A DNA stretch of 9,245 nucleotides, from assembly GCA_002343445.1 (NCBI GenBank), contig DDSP01000039.1:1-9245 (forward strand), given 5' to 3'. Source of the stretch: Chthonomonas sp. UBA2387. GTDB lineage: Bacteria; Armatimonadota; Fimbriimonadia; Fimbriimonadales; Fimbriimonadaceae. The notes beneath the pieces are model-generated. The model saw only the letters and a list, made by a program, of their open reading frames with translations. It was not told the origin of the DNA and ran no database searches. The position numbers and the translations under genes are program-made. Within the stretch, counting starts at the first letter, position 1; each line of letters begins with the position of its first letter. Shown in pieces: positions 5,375-9,245 of this stretch.

Positions 5375-7714
5375 TCAGCGGGCCTTGCGCCAATAGGCGC
5401 CCGTCCAGTCAATCTCAATGATCGGCTCGTCGATGCCGTGTTCTGCACGGTAGTCCTCGATCGCCTGACGGCATGCGGGCACCGCGCCGTAGTCGTCCAC
5501 GATCAGAAACCCGCCGGGGCTCAGCTTCGGATACAGCGCGTTCAACGCGTCCATCGTGGACTCGTACATGTCGCCATCCAAACGAAGCACCGCGTACGCC
5601 TCGGCCTCGGCGCTCGGCAGGGTGTCCTTGAACCAACCCTTCAGGAACCGAACCCCCTCGTCGAGCAAGCCGTACGTGTCGAAGTTGCGCTTGACCTCGT
5701 CCAGACTCACGGCCAAGAAGTCGAACGTGTGGTGACGGTCGCCCGCATCCTGCGGATACAGCTCCTCGTTCGGCTTGGGCAAGCCCTCGAACGAGTCGGC
5801 CACCCAAACCGTTCGGTCCTCGACGCCGTGGGCCTTCAACAAGGCCCGAGCAAAGATCGAAGCGCCGCCGCGCCACGCGCCCGCTTCCAAGAAGTCGCCC
5901 GGTACGCCATCGCGAAGGGCTGCTTCCAAGCACAACTGAAGGTTGTCGAGCCGCTTGACGCCGACCATCGTGTGCGACCAAGGCGAAGGCGGCCAATCCA
6001 TGCCGATCGTCCGCTTCGCGGGGTTCCACCGGTGGGGTTCCTGATCGGCGTACACCCAGTTGGTGAGCGCACGCTTCATCAGGTCCAGGTACAGCGCCTT
6101 GCCGTCGCCGGGGGCGATCGGCGCGAACGGATTCTCGTGGTCCAGCTTCCAAGGGTCGAACCGAGGCTCGAACGGAAGCGAGCCAAACAACGCCTCGGCG
6201 GGCGGGACGTTGCCGTGGCCGTAAAACTGCGTCAGGCTGTCCGCGAGCACGTCGCAACCCTCGGTGAAGCCCACCTCCTCCCGGGCGGCGTCCATCACAT
6301 GACCGTACACGTCCGCGGCGCAAAAGAGCACCATGCCCTCCCGACGAATCCGCCAAGCGTAGTCGAGCATCGCCGCCAACGGATGCTCGATCCGGTCGTC
6401 GAAGCGTCCCACCTTGTCGAACACGCGGCGAGGAATCGCAACGGCCAAAGGCTCGACCGCTGGGACCTCGCGCACCTTGCCTCGGTTGGCCAAGCGCACG
6501 TGGGCCGCGTAAGACGGGTTGGTGAAGTCGCCCTCGGTGTGCGAGGGAACGTACTTCTCGAAGTTCTGCCAACCCCGGGCCGCGTCGAAGTGCGGCGCCA
6601 CCATGCCGACCTTCTCGGCGGTGAAGTGGGCCGTGAGTTGCTCGATCCAGCCGTCGAAGAGCACGGCTCGCGGGTCCACGATAAAGAGGGTGTCGCCGGT
6701 CGCGTTCTCGGCCGCACGGTTCAACGCGGCGGCATAGCCGGTCGCGCCGTCCAGATGGATGACCTTGAGCCGCATCTCGTTCTCGGCGATCTTGGCCAGG
6801 TACTGCGATGTGCCGTCGGTCGAGCCTCGGTCCACGGCCACCAGCCGATCGTTCGGCCCCATGAACGTCCGCAGGTGCTCCAGGCACTCGGGCAAGGTGT
6901 CCATGCTGTTGTGCGTGACCACGGCGAGCGTGGACATCGTCGCGGGCTTGTGCGCGCCGTCGCTCGCGTTGCCCAAAACCACGGCCAGTTGCGGTCGCGA
7001 AGACGACGCCTGCTTGCGCCGCGCGCGATAAAGCTGCTGATAGACCGGGGTGACCGAGAGCGGCACCTTGGGGTCGATCCCGAGCCGTCCCGCAGCCTCG
7101 CCCAGAATCGCCGACACGGCGTCGTTGGGCATGATGTGGCTGAACTCCTGCACCGACTCGTAGCCCGCCTCCGCGAGCAAATCGCGGAAGCTGCCAGGCG
7201 TGAAGAAGCGCAGGTGCGTGGCGTCCAGAATGCCGGCCTCGGCATAGGGGAACCGCCCCTGAAGCAACTCGCCCAGCACCGACCAGTGCGCGATGTTCGG
7301 AACGCAGACCAACAGGTCGCCGTCCGGCTTCAGGTGGCCGCGGATGTTCTGCAGCACGGTCAACGGGTCCTGCAGGTGCTCCAGAACGTCGCCGAAGATG
7401 ATGGCGTCGAAGTGCTCGCCCACGCCGGGGAGCGGCAGAATCTGCTCGATGTTGCCCTCGATGACGCGGTCGAGTTTCGCCTTGGCCTGCTCGGCGGCGT
7501 GAGGCACGATCTCGATGCCCCAAACCTCGCACGGCTTCTGGCTCTTGAGGTGCTCCCCAAGCACGCCCGTGGCGCATCCCACGTCGAGGATGGTCGTGGC
7601 GCTCTCCTCGACCATGGCGGCGAGGGTTCGATTGAACATCTGATAGTACGCCTCGGTCTTGCCGTGGTCGTCGAGCGCCTGGGCATGGGAAGGCGCGTGT
7701 TGTTTGGCCCGCAT
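5375..7714 (-). CDS. Trifunctional-architecture protein: methyltransferase - GT2-like - TylF/MycF O-methyltransferase
   Basis: 779 residues from the ATG at 7714. Residues about 20-190 are a class I SAM methyltransferase: ILDVGCATGVLG (42-53), GIEIV (66-70), FGDVLEHLQDP (107-117). Residues about 260-480 are a GT2-like fold with VAVDRGSTDGT (292-302), but the usual metal-binding motif reads DPR (347-349) and the usual Glu-Asp base motif reads AMLD (448-451). Residues about 535-779 match the TylF/MycF macrocin O-methyltransferase family. There, GDFLEAGAWRGGASIFARA (607-625), WVADSFEGLP (637-646), GWFKDTLP (693-700), LDGDMYEST (712-720), VDDYG (739-743) and the terminal GAYWRK are characteristic, with metal-binding Asp residues present. 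TylF-type enzymes methylate sugar hydroxyls. The frame stays open to 7834, but residues upstream of 7714 translate repeat DNA, so I start at 7714. No strong Shine-Dalgarno is seen there; the preceding bases are AT-rich. First gene of the two-gene glycan operon. Confidence 0.9.
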   Translation of the reverse strand: MRAKQHAPSHAQALDDHGKTEAYYQMFNRTLAAMVEESATTILDVGCATGVLGEHLKSQKPCEVWGIEIVPHAAEQAKAKLDRVIEGNIEQILPLPGVGEHFDAIIFGDVLEHLQDPLTVLQNIRGHLKPDGDLLVCVPNIAHWSVLGELLQGRFPYAEAGILDATHLRFFTPGSFRDLLAEAGYESVQEFSHIMPNDAVSAILGEAAGRLGIDPKVPLSVTPVYQQLYRARRKQASSSRPQLAVVLGNASDGAHKPATMSTLAVVTHNSMDTLPECLEHLRTFMGPNDRLVAVDRGSTDGTSQYLAKIAENEMRLKVIHLDGATGYAAALNRAAENATGDTLFIVDPRAVLFDGWIEQLTAHFTAEKVGMVAPHFDAARGWQNFEKYVPSHTEGDFTNPSYAAHVRLANRGKVREVPAVEPLAVAIPRRVFDKVGRFDDRIEHPLAAMLDYAWRIRREGMVLFCAADVYGHVMDAAREEVGFTEGCDVLADSLTQFYGHGNVPPAEALFGSLPFEPRFDPWKLDHENPFAPIAPGDGKALYLDLMKRALTNWVYADQEPHRWNPAKRTIGMDWPPSPWSHTMVGVKRLDNLQLCLEAALRDGVPGDFLEAGAWRGGASIFARALLKAHGVEDRTVWVADSFEGLPKPNEELYPQDAGDRHHTFDFLAVSLDEVKRNFDTYGLLDEGVRFLKGWFKDTLPSAEAEAYAVLRLDGDMYESTMDALNALYPKLSPGGFLIVDDYGAVPACRQAIEDYRAEHGIDEPIIEIDWTGAYWRKAR

Positions 7715-7761
7715 AATTACCAGGTCGGCAAAATGGCGCCGTTCCTTCAGGGTCCGCCAGG

Positions 7762-7780
7762 GTCCGACTGAGCCGCGCGG
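7762..7780. repeat. Fourth (imperfect) copy of the repeat core
   Basis: GTCCGACTGAGCCGCGCGG matches the 20-nt core found at 7860, 7960 and 8141 with one substitution. It lies 98 nt from the next copy but lacks the hairpin body. That space is taken by the REP-like hairpin element and then by a GTCCACC...CTAG tail (7830-7846) like those ending the other units. A 10-bp tandem pair CAGGGTCCG(C/A) sits just beside it (7748-7767). Confidence 0.7.
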
Positions 7781-7790
7781 CCAAAGACAA

Positions 7791-7836
7791 TTCCCCTCCC
7801 TTGGAGGGGTGGCCGACAGGCCGGGGTGGTCCACCC
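7791..7836. repeat. REP-like palindromic element
   Basis: CCCCTCC-CTT-GGAGGGG (7793-7809) is a perfect 7-bp stem with a 3-nt loop. It is followed by GGCC-GACA-GGCC (7811-7822) and by GGTGGTCCACC (7826-7836). From memory, C-rich/G-rich hairpins followed by GGGGTGG are a widespread REP-type intergenic repeat in several bacterial phyla. I could not check copy number here. Confidence 0.6.
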
Positions 7837-7851
7837 ATCGAACCTAGATAC

Positions 7852-7951
7852 TCAGCGGCGTCAGACTGAGCCGCGCGGGCAGCCCCTTCCACCTGAAACC
7901 GCTCACGCAACGCACCCGCGCGTCTCGAAGTCGACCACCCAAACTAGACCC
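7852..7951. repeat. Composite repeat unit A
   Basis: It begins TCAGCG then the core GTCAGACTGAGCCGCGCGGG (7860-7879). Arms CGCGCGGG (7872-7879) and CCCGCGCG (7915-7922) are exact reverse complements separated by 35 nt. Extending outward, GAG pairs with CTC after one mismatch. The unit ends in a degenerate GTCGACC...CTAG tail. It lacks the extra 60-80 nt body present in units B and C. Confidence 0.8.
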
Positions 7952-7952
7952 C

Positions 7953-8126
7953 AGGCAGCGTCAGACTGAGCCGCGCGGGCTGGCCCCTTCCGCCAGAAGC
8001 CGCTCACGCAACGCACCCGCGCGTGTCGAAGTCCACGCCGCCCAAGCGCCACTGCCCCCCAGGCGAGGTCGGCCAGACTGCCGTCCACCGGTCCACCAAG
8101 TCAACCAAGTCAACCAGGTCCATTTG
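7953..8126. repeat. Composite repeat unit B
   Basis: Core at 7960-7979 is identical to A and C. Hairpin arms are at 7972-7979 and 8016-8023 (36-nt loop). Bases 8000-8059 are identical to 8182-8241 in unit C (60 nt), and the match continues with few changes to GCCGTCCACC. An additional short stem CTGGC/GCCAG (7980-7984 with 7992-7996) is present in this copy only. Confidence 0.85.
8083..8126. repeat. 9-bp tandem microrepeat at the end of unit B
   Basis: Units read GTCCACCAA, GTCAACCAA, GTCAACCAG, GTCCATTTG (8091-8126) with a partial GTCCACCG before them. The array ends in the AT-richer CATTTGTATGGA that separates it from unit C. Confidence 0.75.
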
Positions 8127-8132
8127 TATGGA

Positions 8133-8299
8133 TCAGCGGCGTCAGACTGAGCCGCGCGGGCCGGCACCTTCCACCTGAAAACCGCTCACGCAACGCACCC
8201 GCGCGTGTCGAAGTCCACGCCGCCCAAGCGCCACTGCCCCCAAGCGAGGTCGGCCAGACTGCCGTCCACCAAGTCAACCAGGTCAACTAGGTCCACCCC
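8133..8299. repeat. Composite repeat unit C
   Basis: It begins TCAGCGGC then the core (8141-8160). Hairpin arms are at 8153-8160 and 8198-8205 (37-nt loop). The body is nearly identical to unit B. It ends about 50 nt before the rplY stop codon. Confidence 0.85.
8264..8299. repeat. 9-bp tandem microrepeat at the end of unit C
   Basis: GTCCACCAA, GTCAACCAG, GTCAACTAG, GTCCACCCC: four 9-bp units of the same family as those ending unit B, in different order. Confidence 0.75.
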
Positions 8300-8348
8300 A
8301 ACCGACCACACCAGCCCAAACCCCCAGCAGGGCAGGATCGCAACCGCC

Positions 8349-8960
8349 CTACGAAGCCTCAGCGTCAGGTTCGGGCAGCTCGGCTGAAGAAGGCTCGTCC
8401 GCCTTCACCCGGACCGGACTGACCACAAACAGCGTGGCGTCCGCCGAACTCGCCAGCGACACCCCCTCCGGCATCTCCAGGTCGCCCGCCGAGACCGTCG
8501 CGCCCACTTCGAGCGCCGCCGTCTCCACGCGTACGAACTCGGGCAGGTCGGCGATGCGGCCAAGCAGTTTCACCGTGCGCGTCGGCGTCTCCAGCGTCGC
8601 CTGGTTCCGGTCCACGCAAGCGGGCACGCCATGCGCCACCACCTGCACCTCCATCTCGACCAGGTCCCCCTCGGAAACCTGCATCAGGGTCAGGTGCTGG
8701 ACCTTGTTGGAGACCACGTCCCGATCGACCTGCTTCACCACGACCTGACGGGGCCGCTTCTCGCCCGGCAGGGCGATCCGGAAGGACCCCGCGCCGCGCG
8801 TCTGGGTCAACGCCTCCTTGACCGCACGGTACGGCGCCTGGATCATCTTGGTCCCGACGCCGCGCTCCACAATGGCCATCGGCAAGAGCCCGTTGGCGCG
8901 GAGCGCCTTCGGAGAAAGGCCCTTGTCTGCACTGCGATGTTCTACTTGTAGCGTTACCAT
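8349..8960 (-). CDS. rplY: 50S ribosomal protein L25 / general stress protein Ctc (long form with TL5 domain)
   Basis: 203 residues. L25 binds 5S rRNA in the large subunit. The N-terminal L25 domain (1-90) begins MVTLQVEHRSADKG. It has the ALRANGLLPMAIVERG segment (19-34), which corresponds to the family's LRxxGxIPAVxYG motif in a diverged form. VKQVDRDVVSNKVQHLTLMQV (74-94) matches the usual 'D P ... H (V/I) D F' strand. Residues 95-185 form the TL5/CTC beta domain, with LLGRIADLPEFVRVETAALEVG and DLEMPEGVSL. An acidic tail (187-203) follows, common in long-form L25. The frame is open to 9002, but the family N-terminus and the position of the promoter favour the ATG at 8960. There is no clear Shine-Dalgarno. 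The usual partner pth is not downstream. Confidence 0.9.
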   Translation of the reverse strand: MVTLQVEHRSADKGLSPKALRANGLLPMAIVERGVGTKMIQAPYRAVKEALTQTRGAGSFRIALPGEKRPRQVVVKQVDRDVVSNKVQHLTLMQVSEGDLVEMEVQVVAHGVPACVDRNQATLETPTRTVKLLGRIADLPEFVRVETAALEVGATVSAGDLEMPEGVSLASSADATLFVVSPVRVKADEPSSAELPEPDAEAS

Positions 8961-9013
8961 AACTCGTTGGCACCGACGACCGCGACTCGCTTCCCGCGTC
9001 AATGCGTGGAATC

Positions 9014-9022
9014 ATTATAGCA
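9014..9022 (-). promoter_or_regulatory. Extended -10 promoter of rplY
   Basis: On the minus strand TGCTATAAT is a consensus TATAAT (9019-9014) with an extended TGn. No TTGACA-like box lies 16-18 nt upstream, as expected when an extended -10 drives initiation. The expected transcript start is about 9007, leaving a leader of about 46 nt. Confidence 0.65.
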
Positions 9023-9032
9023 CAGAATTCCT

Positions 9033-9045
9033 GACCCGCTGGGTC
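9033..9045. promoter_or_regulatory. Small palindrome at the -35 position of the rplY promoter
   Basis: GACCC-GCT-GGGTC, a perfect 5-bp inverted repeat centred about 32 nt before the expected rplY start. It could be an operator or chance in GC-rich DNA. Confidence 0.3.
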
Positions 9046-9216
9046 TGAGTGATAAACGACCCGACCATATCCCGCCTTATAGAACCTGAAAAGGCCCTTT
9101 CGACCGATGTTTTCGAGTCCGGAATTCTCGCCAACCGAATGCTGGCTGGCATGGCTATTCCCGCGTCAATGCGATAGTCTAGATCGGTTTTGGGTGCCAC
9201 GAGTTCCCGGCCCTCT
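9046..9216. other. Intergenic stretch upstream of rplY, no gene seen
   Basis: More AT-rich than the genes. The minus frame over 9015-9239 (74 codons) crosses the rplY promoter, has no ribosome binding site and matches nothing I know. It holds a second possible leftward -10 (TATAAG, 9081-9076) without a good -35. No tRNA cloverleaf or terminator is evident. Confidence 0.5.
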
Positions 9217-9245
9217 CGGACACTAGTGTAGTGTCTCATTAATAG
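9217..9245 (+). promoter_or_regulatory. Possible rightward promoter with embedded inverted-repeat operator
   Basis: GACACTA-GTG-TAGTGTC (9219-9235) is a perfect 7-bp inverted repeat. It overlaps a possible -35 CGGACA (9217-9222), and 17 nt later TAATAG (9240-9245) could be a -10. A GACACTA/TAGTGTC dyad starting within the -35 recalls BlaI/MecI/CopY-family operators. The gene it would serve lies beyond the window. Confidence 0.4.

Larger units (their letters stand above)
7715..8348. other. 634-nt repeat-bearing intergenic region
   Basis: No convincing gene lies between rplY and the downstream glycan gene, which point the same way. The short open frames here (61 and 68 codons on the minus strand) run through the repeat units and change frame between copies, with no start signal. 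The content is repeat copies listed separately. A promoter for the glycan operon should lie here unless it is read through from rplY, but I could not pick one out. No clear Rho-independent terminator follows rplY. Confidence 0.7.
8991..9173. repeat. 16-nt direct repeat pair upstream of rplY
   Basis: TTCCCGCGTCAATGCG occurs exactly at 8991-9006 and 9158-9173, a 167-nt offset. The near copy lies just downstream of the rplY -10 box, at the expected transcript start and 5' leader. Flanks of the two copies do not match. Confidence 0.8.

Noticed and set aside
3075..5393. Minus-strand open frame of 772 codons spanning the glycosyltransferase and part of the phosphatase
   Set aside because: It would overlap the phosphatase for about 450 nt and shows no motif; a shadow frame.
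5372..7771. Plus-strand open frame of 799 codons opposite the three-domain gene
   Set aside because: It mirrors the codon bias of the minus-strand gene, has no recognisable motif, and ends in repeat DNA.
5415..7910. Minus-strand open frame of 831 codons in another frame
   Set aside because: Arg/Gly/Ala-rich shadow of the three-domain gene. It starts inside repeat unit A and has no family signature.
7903..8167. Two short minus-strand open frames in the repeat block (61 and 68 codons)
   Set aside because: They translate repeat units, are not in the same frame relative to the repeats, lack ribosome binding sites, and differences between copies do not favour third positions.
7852..8299. CRISPR array or integron attC array
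   Set aside because: Spacing is irregular (98, 100, 181 nt) and the repeats are longer than any spacer would be. No GTTRRRY/RYYYAAC core-site pair is seen and no cas or integrase gene is present.
8300..8348. Rho-independent terminator after rplY
   Set aside because: Only weak GCCC/GGGC pairing and no T-run on the minus strand.
9015..9239. Minus-strand 74-codon open frame right of rplY
   Set aside because: It crosses the rplY promoter, lacks a ribosome binding site and has no recognisable features.

Overview
The window is GC-rich bacterial chromosome with tightly packed genes and strong third-position G/C bias, so almost every real gene has long antisense or shifted shadow frames. The gene content suggests a free-living, envelope-rich, non-model bacterium: a GH20 hexosaminidase, a lipoprotein, a double-FHA protein with a PP2C phosphatase, fused methyltransferase/glycosyltransferases, and L25. 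The phylum cannot be fixed from sequence alone. Armatimonadota (Fimbriimonas-like) is my tentative guess from overall style, not from a diagnostic marker.

Left block (1-1756, minus strand): a probable lipoprotein of two tandem beta-rich repeats is followed 4 nt after its stop by a GH20 beta-N-acetylhexosaminidase. The hexosaminidase runs off the left edge just after its catalytic Asp-Glu pair. The two look like one operon.

Signalling block (1772-3527, plus strand): a sigma70-like promoter 16 nt from the start codon drives a zinc-ribbon protein with two FHA domains, overlapping by 1 nt a PP2C-type Ser/Thr phosphatase. This is a phosphothreonine reading and erasing pair. No kinase lies in the window.

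Glycan block (3524-7714, minus strand): two large multidomain genes 15 nt apart. The upstream one is methyltransferase - GT2-like domain - TylF/MycF-type O-methyltransferase. The downstream one is methyltransferase - GT2 - linker - unknown C-terminal module. They plausibly build and O-methylate a surface glycan. The GT2-like domain of the upstream protein appears to have lost both of its usual acidic catalytic motifs. The downstream gene converges on the phosphatase gene, and their stop codons share one CTAG.

Repeat block (7715-8348): no convincing gene. It holds three units of a composite repeat, a fourth copy of its 20-nt core, conserved hairpin arms, 9-bp tandem microrepeats, and a REP-like C-rich/G-rich hairpin. 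The open frame of the upstream glycan gene extends into this repeat, so its start is placed downstream of it.

Right block (8349-9245): rplY (ribosomal protein L25/Ctc) on the minus strand with an extended -10 promoter. Beyond it is intergenic DNA with a 16-nt direct repeat, a small palindrome at the -35 position, and at the right edge a perfect 7-bp inverted repeat inside a possible rightward promoter. That last element resembles a repressor operator for a gene outside the window.
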